Source: Diploscapter coronatus (lineage: Eukaryota; Nematoda; Chromadorea; Rhabditida; Rhabditidae). From it: a stretch of 64,000 nt of DNA. A model generated the notes under the pieces. That model was not told the DNA's origin. It searched no databases and worked only from the letters and a program-made list of their open reading frames with translations. A program made the translations under genes and the position numbers. The DNA lies in contig OZ038422.1 of NCBI GenBank assembly GCA_964036155.1, positions 58,179,201 to 58,243,200 on the forward strand, read 5' to 3'. This document shows positions 34,212 to 46,523 of this stretch, piece by piece (positions within the stretch are counted from its first letter, which is position 1; each line of letters opens with the position of its first letter).

Positions 34212-36482
34212 CTTGGATGCTCTGCTTTTTCTCTGGAATTGCCCACAACACGACCTGCAAATGATGAAAAGAGTTAAGAATCCATGATTATTCTCGAATG
34301 AAAATGTATCTTTAAAAATTTCGACAAATAGCACTCGTGAAAGCGTCAAAATCATCATACGCGATATCATGTTTATTAACAATCAAAAACGACGTAATTA
34401 GCATGTGCACCTCAGTTGCACAAAATTAAAATGCCGTAATTTGATGCTATTGAAAATTAAAATTTTGAAAAATTAGAATAAAAATCTGCTCAGGATTACG
34501 GTCATCGAGTTTTGCCCCTTTCTCCTCCTTTCACGTGCCCTTATTTTATCCGTACTGATTGTTAATGAACATGAGTCGGTGATCATAAACAAAAATAAAA
34601 AAGAGGATTTTCACCAGAGCCCGACAATGAATTCAAAATTGTTCGAAAGATGAAAAGAACGTGACGAGTTGACTGAAACTAAATACTAACAATCGAATCG
34701 AATTGGAGAAGCGATAACATTCGGAAGACAGAATTCAGCTACGCTACCACACCTATCCTTTCAAACTCCTATTCCGATGCCGATGCCCATTTCATTTCTC
34801 TTTTTTCTGACTCTCTGACTCTCCACCTTCTCTTCTGCCTTTTTCACAAATGGCCTTCGCCGACTTCGAATCGAAGTGAGGGAAAAGAAAAAGAGTGAGA
34901 AAATACTAGAGTGGCAAGAAATGAGGCATAATGACAGGTAAGTCAGAGTTGCATGCGACAGTAAAGCGAATAAACGTTCAGTTCGGAACTCGATTTGAAC
35001 ATTCACAAACTGGCTGAGACCTGTGTCTGATATGATTAATGTGAAGAGGGCACAAAGGCAGATGCGTTTGTGTTTTTGTGTCAGAATTGAGTCATTCCTC
35101 GATAAATGTAAGTGCCACACTCTCGTCCAAATTAGTGAAATGGTCAAACGTTTTAGATAGAAATAGCAAACGATCAATAAAAATGGAAAATTTTGAAATA
35201 CAAAAACTACTGTAACCGTTTGAAATGGACGATAAAATTATCAAAGTTTACATAGAAGAACATCTGCACATAAAATATCTGAAGAAGATTTGTATCTCCA
35301 ACTCGAAAATGGCCTTGTCAATTTGATCAGCACACAGAAAGTGAGACGTACTAATCACAAATGACTAGAGAAAGTGCAGTAACAACGATAATTCACTTGT
35401 TTCCTATCAGATAAGTAGACAGAAAACACGACAATTAGTTGAACTAATTGCTGATAGAAGAGAAGAAGAAAGGAGAAATTGCAGAAGAGCAGAAAAATGA
35501 AACTGAATTTGTACTGCCCTTCGCATTTCACATTTTCAAAAATTGAACGTTCTTCTCCATCACTTACCTCAACTAAACTTGTTTGAATAGTTGGACCAAG
35601 TTTGAACGATGAATTTGACAATTTATGGAATCAAGGACGAAGTCGCGTCTCTTCAAAAATAAGTCGATCTCCATCTTGTCAAAGAGAGCTTGTTATGCTT
35701 TATCAGATACGCTGTTTGCATGCTATGAAAAACGGTGAAGTGGATAAAAGGCTTTGAAACCAATCAATTTCACTGTCTATTCGCACGCGCAATGATACAG
35801 TACTCGGCATCAGGACTGCTCGTCGTACAGGCAATTCGTCACGAAACAGAATCGATTCCTCGAATGGAATGTCTTTCATGATGAGATTTATTGGTTTCTT
35901 ATTGAACTCCACATAGAAAATATGCACAAGAGTCTGACACTCGTTTGAGACAAATCGACTTGAGAATTAATGAAAATGAGATCGATTTAAACGACTAGAA
36001 AATGCATCAGGGAGAAGATGAAACGAGGAAAAAGGGACGAAAAGTTATGAAAAAATGTGCTCGTCTGTGCAGAAAATGAATGTTTCATGTCCACGGCCTG
36101 ACAACATAGTTAAAATTTGAAAATAGAAATTGTTGAAATTGGCTTACATTATTTACTCACTTCTCATTACCAATTTTCTACTTGTCTCAACTGGTGATTT
36201 TCGAAATAATTAGAGCAATTACGTTAATTGCAAGTAGTTATTTGAAAATTTAGAACCAATATTTTGAACCAAGACATACTTAGAAATGCCTGACGCAAAA
36301 TTAGTCAAATTTGCAAAATTTGAATACATTAAAATCTTCTCGAAAAGCGAGAGATGACAGGGCAGATAGGCTCTACGAAAATCATTTCTATTTCCGCTCT
36401 GACAGGCCGTGTGTCAATATCGGTTGCTATGTCTGTGTTGCGTCGTCTGCGTGTTTCTGCTTCCTTTCTTCCTATTCCATCT
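34212..36482. other. Intergenic region between bestrophin and unc-4, no gene seen
   Basis: It contains dispersed repeat copy B (34363-34460) and probably the unc-4 3' UTR; a minus-strand AATAAA is near 35886. Minus-strand frames at 34761-35177 and 35355-35621 have no domain, splice context or start and look like chance openings. Confidence 0.5.
34363..34460 (+). repeat. Dispersed repeat, copy B
   Basis: This is the partner of 7632-7730 in the same orientation (GATATCATG...TTAACAATC...ACGACGTAATT...TGTGCA...GCCGTAATTTGA). It lies just upstream of the bestrophin start. Confidence 0.55.
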
Positions 36483-39327
36483 TCACACAATCGACGGATC
36501 TGACTGCTTCTTTTCTGCTGTTATGCAATTTTCTTTGATGACAACTCCAGCTGGTTGCACTATCGGGAACAAAGGAATCAAATAGGGGGACATGTTCTTG
36601 CAAGCCTGTAAACATGATTTATCTTAAAGTAGCTGTGAAAATAGCACAGACCTGAACTCGAGGATATTTCGAATTGGGTCTTCTTCCACGCGGCACTCGA
36701 CTTGCAGCCAATAAATTTTCTATGGAAAATGCACATCGAGATGTCGTTGTGCATGGCTGAAATTGTATGATTTGTTTCGATGTCAGAATCTTCGATAGGA
36801 GATTTGGCAATTAAATACAGCGAGTAAGCATTTCAAACTATACGATGTATCGATGTCCCATCGTTTTATACTTCCGTCATGTCTATTTTTGGGATTTTTA
36901 TGATGAAGATCAACGTTTGTTTTAATTAGACAATACAAAATTAATTCATACTCTAGCGTTATTTCAAGTCGGATATTTTATTGTCGATGACTGATAATTT
37001 GACGGAATAAATGCTGTGTAAATTTTAAAATGCAAATTTGTATTGCGGAATATCGAAATTGACGTAAAAGTCATTCCTTGAGTAAATGAATTATCGCCTA
37101 TTCGATTGCAAATAATGCGCTAATTTCAGTGCATCTCATATACGCGTCTTTTATTTTGTGCCAATCGTCGATCATCGACAATACTAAAGGAAATTTTATT
37201 AGGTCTATTTATCATGTTGGCGTTATCTCACAGCTCACGTTGCTTTGACTTGACGGTATCATTTTTATTAGAAGAAAATGAAATAATTTTTCAACTTTGC
37301 ATTTGGAAGTATTCTTTCCAGTCACAAAAATTACGAAAAAAATTAATTTTTGAGACAATTTTAGGTGGCTTAGCCAAACGAAGAAATGAGATAGAAAAAC
37401 ATTTTGAGCTGTGATTTAAAAAATAAGTGATGAGTTTTCATAACAAAATGATTACGTCTTGCAAGAAATTAAAACATTTACTTTGTATACTGATATTGTA
37501 TTGGTGATCTTCCTACCTTACTATCCTTATTCTCTTGTTCTTTGATAGCTTCACTTCCTTCCATTGTCGTTCCAACTGCGCCTCCTCTGTTCTGCTCGGT
37601 TTTCCTCCATCTCGCTCTCCGATTTTGGAACCAGACCTGCAAAACTATCTGTCCTTGTCTGTCATAAATCGTTAGTGGAAGGGCTGTGAATCGAGATAAC
37701 TCGGCAGCCACGTTTGTCTCTCTGAATGTTCGAATGGAATGTCTGAGTCAGAACGCTGCAACAAGTGAGTTCTCAGTTTGGTAGGCAAATCTTCGGTCTC
37801 ATCTTGATTTGTTCCAAATTAATTGCCGAATCGCTGCCATCTCTCTGTTCATCTTTTTCTCCGTCTTCCCCTTCTTTCCAGTTAATCTATCTCTCTCTCT
37901 TTTTCGGGATTTTCAGGATTTTTCAAATTCACCCACCGGCCGGCAGTCAGGCAGATAACTCGAATTCGAGTTTGGAAGAGTAAAAAATTTACTCGTGACA
38001 GTGACTAATGAACATTTCAGGATGAGAAGATAATACAACTAGAAAATGAAATCCGTTTTTCTTTTCTAAATCATCATCTCGAAATGTTCAAAAACCTCGT
38101 CATTTTTCTCGTATCATTCGCGTTTCGCCTAAAATTATTTCGGCCGAGATTTCAGTTATAGATAAAGAGATTTTTAGTGCTTTTCAAGTTGAAATGACTG
38201 GAAAAGTCTGGAAAGCAGCTCTGCGGCCATAAGCGAATCTGAGACTGAAAGGAAGGAGAAGATAACTGCTCTCTGGAGAAAATGGAAATAGATGAAGAAT
38301 GAAGAAAGGATCAAATCAAACATCCTCACGCATTCTTCTATATAGTAGCCACTTCGTCGTTGCAAATTAGTGAATATTCAGAATTGTGAAAAGTTAACTT
38401 TAGAGAATGTAAAAGATGTTGAAATACATAAAAACTCTTATATAGAGATTTCAAGTAACAGTTGTGACATTATGATTTTTTTTCGAAAAATGGAATCAGA
38501 TGTCAAATGCAAAGAGAATATAACTTTCGCGAGACAGGTATTATAATAGACTTCTAAAAATATAGGATTCCTAAAGAAAACGTACCTGAACTCGACTTTC
38601 GAGAAGATCAAGCTTCATTGCCAAAGCTTCTCGCATGAAGACATCCGGATAATGGCTGGCCTGAATTTTGTAATTTCAGTGTTTTCGTATGATCTGCAAT
38701 GATTACTTCGAATGCATTTTCCAACTCTTCTAGTTGCCAGTCTGTAAAATTCGTCCTTGTTCGACGCCGCTTTGCTTCTGATAAACCGAGTTCGTCATCC
38801 ATTTCATTGCCTTAAAATCGTTATGACTGATCATACTAAAGTCGCTGAAATAATGGCTAAATTTTCAAATTTGCTTAACGACTATGATTTTAAGCATTGA
38901 ATACACAAATTTATCAGCCCATAAAAATTGTCCAAAATTATCAGTCGCTGAAAATATTATTTGATTTTCCAATGTAAATTTGTTTAGAATGGCATGATTT
39001 TATTAATTCAAGAAAAATCGTTTCAGCAGCGAAAGATTTCTTCCTCCCTAATTTACACACTATTCTTGAATTCATACCTATCTGTTCTTGCTCATTCTCC
39101 ACGTCATTTGCCTGCTCTTCATCAGGCGAACTCGGAGTGATTTCTCTCGAGGTCGACGAATTCGCAGTTGGATCGAGTTGCAGAGGGAACGACATCGATT
39201 CGGCTAAATTAATTCTACATTCAGCATTCTCTCCCCTTGCCTGTGACCAACCATTTTGCCCGATTTGCTGCTTCCAGATTTCATTCCAAATCTGCTGCAG
39301 ATTCGTGCTGCTGAACATGTCAGCCAT
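36483..39327 (-). CDS. unc-4: UNC-4 (UNCX) paired-like homeodomain transcription factor
   Basis: Exons (minus strand): 39327-39078, 38810-38707, 38660-38586, 37636-37517, 36756-36652, 36605-36483; 258 residues from the ATG at 39327, all joins in frame. The homeodomain runs from [17 protein letters not shown] through [20 protein letters not shown] to [15 protein letters not shown], with Gln at position 50. The C-terminus has an eh1 Groucho-binding motif (FSIENLLA) and then [17 protein letters not shown] and [14 protein letters not shown], the signature tail of nematode UNC-4. In C. elegans, UNC-4 works with the Groucho-type UNC-37 to fix synaptic input of VA motor neurons; the same job is inferred here. 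The N-terminus contains [12 protein letters not shown] and an acidic linker. The start could lie further upstream if the exon at 39686-39474 is used. Confidence 0.93.
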
Positions 39328-39473
39328 CACTCACCAATCAATTAGCGAAGGAATAGAGAAGGGGGAAATAGAAATGAACGTTGAAAAAAGAAGAAGGTTA
39401 GCAATACTTCTTCAAGCGAATATGCTCATCCTTTCTGTAGAGCCCAGCTTCAGTAGGAATTTCTTCAACTTAC

Positions 39474-39686
39474 CATTCACAGCTAAAGTGAATTCCTGAC
39501 TTTCGCCAGTTTGCGGGAATCTTTCAGCCAATCGGCAGAAAGAGGGCGGGGCTGTGGGAAGAGGAGAAGCTGAAGGATGTGAAGGAGAAGGAGAAGGAGA
39601 AGGAGAAGGGAGAGGATAATGATTAACATGCAAATCGACAGGAAAGAGATTTGCCGCAGGGGAATTGAGAAACGCATTGTCATTGT
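39474..39686 (-). CDS. Possible extra 5' exon of unc-4
   Basis: The minus-strand sequence is bounded by acceptor ATTTTAG and strong donor GTAAGTTG, and is open throughout as NAFLNSPAANLFPVDLHVN followed by a Pro-Ser repeat. Its exit phase fits a splice to an AG at 39331-39330, entering the unc-4 frame two bases before its ATG, but that acceptor (GGTGAG) is weak. It would need a further 5' exon that I have not found. The Pro-Ser part is coded by a GAAGGA microsatellite at about 39583-39612. Confidence 0.3.
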
Positions 39687-42630
39687 CTAAAATTATATGC
39701 TGAGGAAATGAAGATGTAAAGAAGTCTGAGATGATTCAAAATCTTGTGTTGTAATTATATTTTTAAAAATTATATAATTAATATTTCGGATTAGCGAGAT
39801 TTTCAACACATTTTTTTCGTTTAATTTCTTATCCCATTTTCAAAAATTCAAGAACCGCTGTGCATATTAATTTGATTCAATTGCGCGAGTCAATTATCAT
39901 CGAATTTGGTAATTTTCATTTCAATTTTCTCCCTGCTGCTTTTTCCTCGTTTTGTGAATTTTTATTAATTCGACGGGAAATGAGCCGCTTCGAAAGCGAA
40001 TATTTTTAGTGAAAGAATGGAAGAAGAAGAGGAGCAAATTAAGGGCAAAGATAAAGAGAAATAGAATACGGGCCATAGAATCGAGGATCGAATATGGAAT
40101 AATGCAAAACTGAATAAGGAAGGGAAAGAAGAAGGGTATTTGGAATGGAATTGGACGAAATTAAGATCCTCATGGCTGATGACATATCTATAGAGTTAGA
40201 CTTTATGTCTTATAAACTGAATACGACTTATTGGTTTAGGGGAATTTATGAACCACAGCAATTTGAACTAATAAATTTGTACAATTTATTAGCGCCGGGA
40301 ATGTTTGGAAAAATTAACTGGTATATTCGACTAAATTCAGTCACTTGTTATGGAATAATACCCTTAAACTCGGCACATACAATATGTTTCTAGCCACAAA
40401 ACGCCAAATTTCAGCATAATAATAATTTATAAAATGAATTTATGCAGTTCTTTAGAATATAAACTCCTATTTGAAACTTTGCTATCGTTACAGAATGAAC
40501 GAAACTTTATTTCTACAGTAAGAATCTGCGAGTAATCAGATTCGGATCAACTAGTTGGCAATGCTCGTTGAGCTGTCATCAGTTATCTCTTTCCCATCCT
40601 GTCATTCTACTCATTCTGTCAGTCAGCCCCTAGAGTCCCTTCCTTCCCTCCACATTATGCTAATTGACTCCTCTGCTGGTGGAGTGATGCAACATTCAAC
40701 CATATCTCCTTGATTTGATATATGAGACGATCAGCTGCAAATTACCACATTGCAAATTTCGCGCACTCAACAGTTTCAACCAAAGAAGAAATATTTGTGT
40801 GGAAAATTAGATAATTTCTAACAGAAAGAATTTTTGGTAACTTACAAAAATTGTAAGCAAAAAACGAATGCTCTCCAGATGTTCCTAGCTTAATATACTT
40901 TTTCCCACTTGCAAAAGTTTCAACTATCATTTTTTTATTCTCTGCAAGAATAATATTGAGAGAAAAAGCATGATCGATCTCATGTTCATTTTACGTTTTT
41001 CAAGTTTTGACTAAAATGTGACAGAATTATTATTTTTGTCGTAGTGAGCCATCAGTAAGCAATCGTTTGGTTGTCAGATTCGTTCAGCGATAAACCCGTC
41101 CAAAGTGTTTGTCCCTCCTTCCCTTCAATTATTGCATCATCATCATACCCTCCCCATGCCCCTGAGGATTTGTGCTCTTCTGCTCCTTTTTCTGCTCCCC
41201 CTTCCCTGTTATGGATTGTGCAAACTCTTTTGCCTTTCAGTTAATCTCTTTCTATTTTGAAGGACTACGGTAATGCATTGCTGCAGTGCTGCATTCTACA
41301 TCGCCCGTCTTCAGGGAATTTCCACTGCCGATTTGCTTCTTTCTAGCCAGCAAATATTTTGTCAAAATCGAAAAATATATTCTCACAGGCAGAAATGAAG
41401 AAGGAGGAAGGGGAAAGCAATTGCAAAAATGATAAATATTAGAGCGATTAAGCCTTTGCCAATTGGGTAATTGGAACGAAAAACGGGTAAGAAGAAAGGG
41501 AAAATGAAAAAGGATGCCTGTTGAATTTGCTGTTCCGATTTAGGATAGGGAAAGAAGAATACAGCTGGCCCTGCTCATTTGTCATCGACCGCAGGACTGC
41601 CGACTATCTAGAAATCTGTACAAAATGACTGAAATCCAGATAAATTCATTTTCAATACATACTATCTTTGAAAGTCCTGGATGAATGACGAAATATTACG
41701 AATTTATGCGCATATTGTTCTAATCAAGAAAATTTTATATTCTTAAGAGTGGATGTCAGGAAAAACCAAAGTCATAAGGAAGGGGTGCGGAACAGGGGTC
41801 CGTCGATTTGGCTGATTTTCACATATATTGTAATTTTTCATGCTGATTCTCATGGTGATAACCGTTTTTTTTTCTTTTTTAATTTATTATTATAGCGGGT
41901 TATGGTAACTCGTAAGTTTTCCAGACCCGGCTTCGGAAAAAAATTGATAACTTCCCCATATCTGACCAAATTTCATAATTATTTTTCTACTTTATAGACT
42001 CTGAGTAGGAAAATAAAGTAAAACTATAAAGAAACTGTTTTAAGAATTATTTTGGCTGAAAAAAATTACCCGAAGTTACCCTATATACCCGTACTTCATT
42101 TACAAGCGTAATGTGAGTTAACGTCGGAGTTTCTCATGAAATCTTGTAGAACTCTTCAGGTTGATCAACTTTTGTCTTGGAATTTATTTTGGAATATGCA
42201 CATACAAGGAGTTATAATTTTTTCCCGAGGTCGGATCTGTCAAAACTTTAAGCTACCGTAATCTTACATATGATAATTTTTTAAATGAAAAACAAACCAC
42301 ATCATGGGAATCAACGTGAAAAACTGTATAAAATATGTGAAAATCAGCCCTATTTGCGGATCCCTGTTTATAACGACTTTGGTTTCTACTGACATTCGCT
42401 CTTAAATATATCTTTCATTAAATATTAATGGAATTTTAAAGTCGATAACATTTCATTTATATCAAGATGAGGAGAATGGAATAAATTGATTTTGTTTCTA
42501 ATGTCGTTCTAATTCACCTGTCGGTTGAAGTATATAACTTGAAGTTTTTCTAGAATATATCAAGACAGTGCGATCAATTTTGACTCTATTGGTACTTATA
42601 AAATGTTCTAAATTTTCAATAATTCTACCT
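39687..42630. other. Divergent region between unc-4 and the receptor
   Basis: This is the probable unc-4 control region, with C/T- and GAAG-rich tracts, plus the foldback element 41743-42405. A short frame at 40145-40393 begins with ATG (MELDEIKILMADD), but has no domain or splice partner and is not called. Confidence 0.5.
41743..42405. mobile_element. Foldback/MITE-like element with long inverted arms and TTAA ends
   Basis: The left end reads TTAA-GAGTGGATGTCAGG and the right end CTGACATTCGCTC-TTAA. The inverted homology continues inward for about 200 bp per arm: AACCAAAGTC, CAGGGGTCCG/CAGGGATCCG, GGCTGATTTTCACATAT, CATGCTGATTCTCATG/CACGTTGATTCCCATG, and a final GACCCGGCTTCGG/GACCTCGGG region. 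The middle is unrelated AT-rich DNA with no open frame. TTAA at both borders is the target site of piggyBac-type transposases, but the termini do not start with the usual CCYT. Confidence 0.75.
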
Positions 42631-45255
42631 ATGGAAATGGAAGGATATAATCATACCAGTAAGATATATTAATTTGAAGAATAAAAATCTCTATATGAGA
42701 CGCTTTGTAGGGTCTTAATTAAAATATGGCTTTTCAGTGTCGTATTATATTGAAGTTATTAAAAAAGTTAAAGACATATACTTGAGTTGGATTGTTCCCT
42801 TTATTATACTTCTTTTTTCAACTATTATACCTAATTTGTTGTTAAGAATTTCTGACGGAGAATTATTGGAATTAAAGGAGGTAATTTGACTTATTTGACA
42901 ATATTATAAAATTATTGATTATAGGCGCCTTATTACCCGATATATTACCAAATGAGAAGATTGGCAAATTTATTTCCGATTATGTTAGCTACATTACCAT
43001 TAACAATAGCTGCTATATTTTTTATGTTTTCATTGTTGGCATATTTGTTTGGTAACTCGCATTCATTAAAATTTCTCTATACAGTAGCAATCGAAGGCTT
43101 TGAAAAATTATCATTATGAATGCAAGCTGGTATGTCTCGTAATTGTGGATTAATTAAAATAAGGTGTTGCACATATTCTTCCATGTATTGAGAATTCTTG
43201 CCAATCTTCACTCGAATTGATCTACAATTATTGGTTCTATCAGACTATATTCATAGTCACAATTGTTCCAAATTTTTGATCGCCATTGTACACGAATTTT
43301 TTAAAATAAAATTAATTTAGGCTTATACTTATATAAGAACGATCCTAGTAATATAAGTATTAGTTGGGTAAGAAGCTCGCAAATGACGAAATGAGTTTTT
43401 GGACTAGAAACGTTTGAAGTTCGATTATTGCCTACACTATTTCATAAATACTGTCGATTTAAAACGTCATACTACCATTTTCTCATTTCATCATACCGTC
43501 ATATATACAAAAATCCCGTTCATCATTCTTTCAATTACAGATTGACGTTTTTCTATATTCCTATGCTTTTGTGCAATTTATCATATGGCTTTGTTATATC
43601 CTCATTTACTCTTTCTTTGTGATTCCGATAATGAGTTCAGCCATAGCATTGCTTAACATCTGTCTTATTATCCAACGGCTTGTGCTCATATATGAACTAC
43701 CACGACTAACAAATCTGCTTACCAAGTAAGTGAAAAGCCATTTGCACTATTAATATAATGAGAATTGCAGGGATAATTTGAAAAGGATCATTCGTTGCAT
43801 TATGTCGTTTGCGATACTTCTAAATTTAGTGTATTTTAATATAATTATATCTATGATTTCATATGGAAAATTAGAATATGAACCAATTCTACTTGTAAGT
43901 TGAAGACATTACGTGTTCAATACTTTAACCATGCGTAAAGTGTTATGATTAGAGAGGCCAAGTCTACTTCTTCCAAGGGAGAGAAAGAATGCATGGTTTT
44001 TCGGCAAAAAAACCACTTGGCCTCTCTAGTCATGGTACAATAGGAGATAAAAGTTTCGAGTCACCTACCCTCTATCCCTGTGTCAATGTTTAAAAAAGTT
44101 GCTTGCACTTCTTCGAATTTGGCTGAAAATGTAGCATAATTTCATGTTTTCCACGTACAATATATGTTTTAAAAAATCCAGCTAAATTCGATCAATGCAG
44201 AGTACAGATTTTGGAATTTTTTATGTCGATACAGAATAAGGATTATCCAGTAATTTTGTTCGACACTGATAACCCTTTCTTGCGTCACTTCATCCTAGTT
44301 TATTCTTGGTGCATTAGAAATTACACGATAATTCAACATATTTAGTTAATACCACACCTATCTTTGGATATTCTGGCTCTTTTTGGATCGCTTCTCTACT
44401 TTGTTCTATATTTAAAATTTCGCGATTTGGCAAGATTATCGACAAATCCAAAACATAAATCTGATGCTCGAAGAATATTATACATGATGATGCCTTTATG
44501 TATGCAGCATGTAAGTAAATTAAACACAGCTGGTTTATTCAACTTCTTTGGCTGTTAAACTTGGACATCACAGGGACAGGATGCAAAACCTGATCCGGGA
44601 TACCCTTTAAGGCTTAACTTTTTAATTGGGTTTTTATAAATATCAATTCAACTCTAATTAATAGTGTTTATAAGTTTCGAGGAAATGATAATGTGTTGAG
44701 ATTGAGATCAGTGAGAAAAGATCTAAGGAATACTTGAATCCGAAAATGATAAACGGGGAACGGTTACTGTGCACCAAAATCTTTGGTGCGCAGCGACGTA
44801 CACCCATTTTGTGGATAGGGGTTACTGCCAATACACATAAATTAACTTCATTATTGAGTGATTTTATTTTCGACATTTGAACATTATATAATTATTTCAT
44901 ATACAAGAATAACTAAAAATTAATTTAGATATCAACGATCAGCTTGTCAGTATCATTATACTTATATCATAATTTAAAGCGTGCTCAAAATGAAACAAAA
45001 CTTGAAGCGTCAAACGTGAATGACATTTTCGAAATATATAATGCTGCTTTCATGCATTTACGGGTATTCGATGCATACTTGTTGTGCATAACTATGCCAC
45101 TTTCGTTTATAGTTGCTAGTCCGAAACGACGCCAAGCCATTAGACAATATTTCTCAAAAATGTATGAAATTACAATATTAAAAAAGACTAATTTCTGGAT
45201 GTTAAATTGCGTAATTCTGAATTCAGCTGACATGAGTTTCATGATGTTGATTTAA
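42631..45255 (+). CDS. Serpentine (seven-transmembrane) chemoreceptor-like protein
   Basis: Proposed exons: 42631-42658, 42738-42880, 42925-43083, 43541-43725, 43771-43894, 44346-44510, 44929-45255; 376 residues. Seven hydrophobic segments are visible: WIVPFIILLFSTIIPNLLL; LFPIMLATLPLTIAAIFFMF; a double stretch from FVQFIIWLCYILIYSFFV to SSAIALLNICLII; SFAILLNLVYFNIIISMI; ILALFGSLLYFVLYL; MMMPLCMQHISTISLSVSLY; and VFDAYLLCITMPLSFIVAS followed by SPKRRQAIRQYFSKM. This layout fits nematode G-protein-coupled chemoreceptors, but I cannot name the family. The junction after exon 3 is uncertain. I used a weak donor (GTAGCA at 43084). A stronger donor (GTAACT at 43052) and a likely small exon ending ECKL at about 43129 cannot both be used in frame, so a missed exon or a pseudogene is possible. 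Confidence 0.7.
43945..44033. repeat. Inverted repeat with 18-bp arms in a receptor intron
   Basis: ATGATTAGAGAGGCCAAG (43945-43962) and the reverse complement of 44016-44033 (ATGACTAGAGAGGCCAAG) differ at one base. The spacer is 53 nt. It lies inside intron 43895-44345 and looks like a very small MITE. Confidence 0.75.
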
Positions 45256-46523
45256 CTTGCAAGAGTTAATTCGGATACTTTCAAATCTCAGAACTGTTTA
45301 AATCCGACGCCGATAAAGAAAACTTGTCAACAATGCTTTTTCTTAATTTTAATGATGAATTTCGGCTGTTTAAAGATGACGACAAGATGGCACTTTTTTA
45401 CAATATGACGGGTCGATTTTTCAATTAATGACGGAATATATGCAGTTTTCTTCACCGAACTTTCGAATTTTTGTTATTTTCAATCAATTTTTCGATAACT
45501 AGAATATTCTGCAATATCAGCTCAACAAAATATGGTATAGGATTAGGCGAGGATAGAGAGGGTAGGATAAGGCTTGCTGAAAAATCGTGCCGTCATTTTG
45601 CAAAAAAAAACGTGCCATCCATGCCGTCATTTTTGGTTATCATGAATTTCAGAAGGAACAATAGACTGAGGCCTTTGACACCCATGGTCAGCCGCAATAA
45701 TCGTAATAATCAGATTCATTCATCATCGAATCAAAATATATCTGCAATTGCATAACAAATGTCAAATTTCTAGCCTCAATAAATGATCTTTAAAGAATAA
45801 AAATATTATCTCATGAAATATGTTTGTGATGTCTAGTTCATAAATAAATAATTTGTCTATAAATCTAAGCACAAAATACAAAATAAAAATGCCAGCCTTC
45901 TTTCTAATCAACATGCCAAACTGCTACATATGAGACGTTATTTGTAAGAATCGAGTATAGGGTGGTACCCAAGAAGTCGACCCTCAATTTTCGAGCTGAT
46001 TTTTTCTCCTTGGGAGTTTTCGACTGCGCTGATTACGAATATGACAGTTAAAACCCGATCCGACCACTTGTTCCGCCTGTTCCGGAAAGTCCGCACTCGG
46101 TAGTTTCGAAAACTTCTATTTTCGTTATTCGGCATGAGAAAAGTTCAAGTTTGCTATCAAAATTCTCGCAGAGACCAACTGAGCACGATTCTGAGAAGAT
46201 CTCGTCAGAATGACACCGAATAAAGAAGTTATGATGTCTTTCCCGAGGTCGGGTCTCGAAAACTTACGATCTACAGTAATCAATTTTCAAAAAACGATTA
46301 TCACCATGGGAATTAGCGTGGAAAACTATAAGATATGTGAAAATCAGCCAAATCGGCGAATCCCTGTTCCGCGCTCTTTTGTTAATACTTTGATTTTTCC
46401 TGACATTCACACTTAAGCCTCTCTGATGATCAAACTCGAATTTTATTTCAACTATATTACAATTTTCGATAAGAATCCCACAAATTGACATTCATTTTTG
46501 CACAAGATGTATGTAAATGACTA
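45256..46523. other. Intergenic region between convergent receptor and P450 genes
   Basis: It holds 3' UTRs (for the P450, a minus-strand AATAAA near 46441) and one arm of the foldback family at about 46225-46411. No gene is supported. Confidence 0.5.
46225..46411 (+). repeat. Solo right arm of the foldback-element family
   Basis: It matches the right arm of 41743-42405: AAGAAGTTATGAT, TTCCCGAGGTCGGGTCT, TACAGTAATC, CCATGGGAATTAGCGTGG, GTGAAAATCAGCC, CGGCGAATCCCTG and the terminal CTGACATTCACAC-TTAA. No left arm was found upstream. Confidence 0.65.

Noticed and set aside
34761..35621. Long minus-strand frames between bestrophin and unc-4
   Set aside because: Ser/Leu/Phe-rich products of C/T-rich DNA, without domains or splice context.
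40145..40393. 82-codon ATG frame MELDEIKILMADD... upstream of the receptor
   Set aside because: No homology recognised, no flanking splice sites and AT-rich codon use expected by chance.
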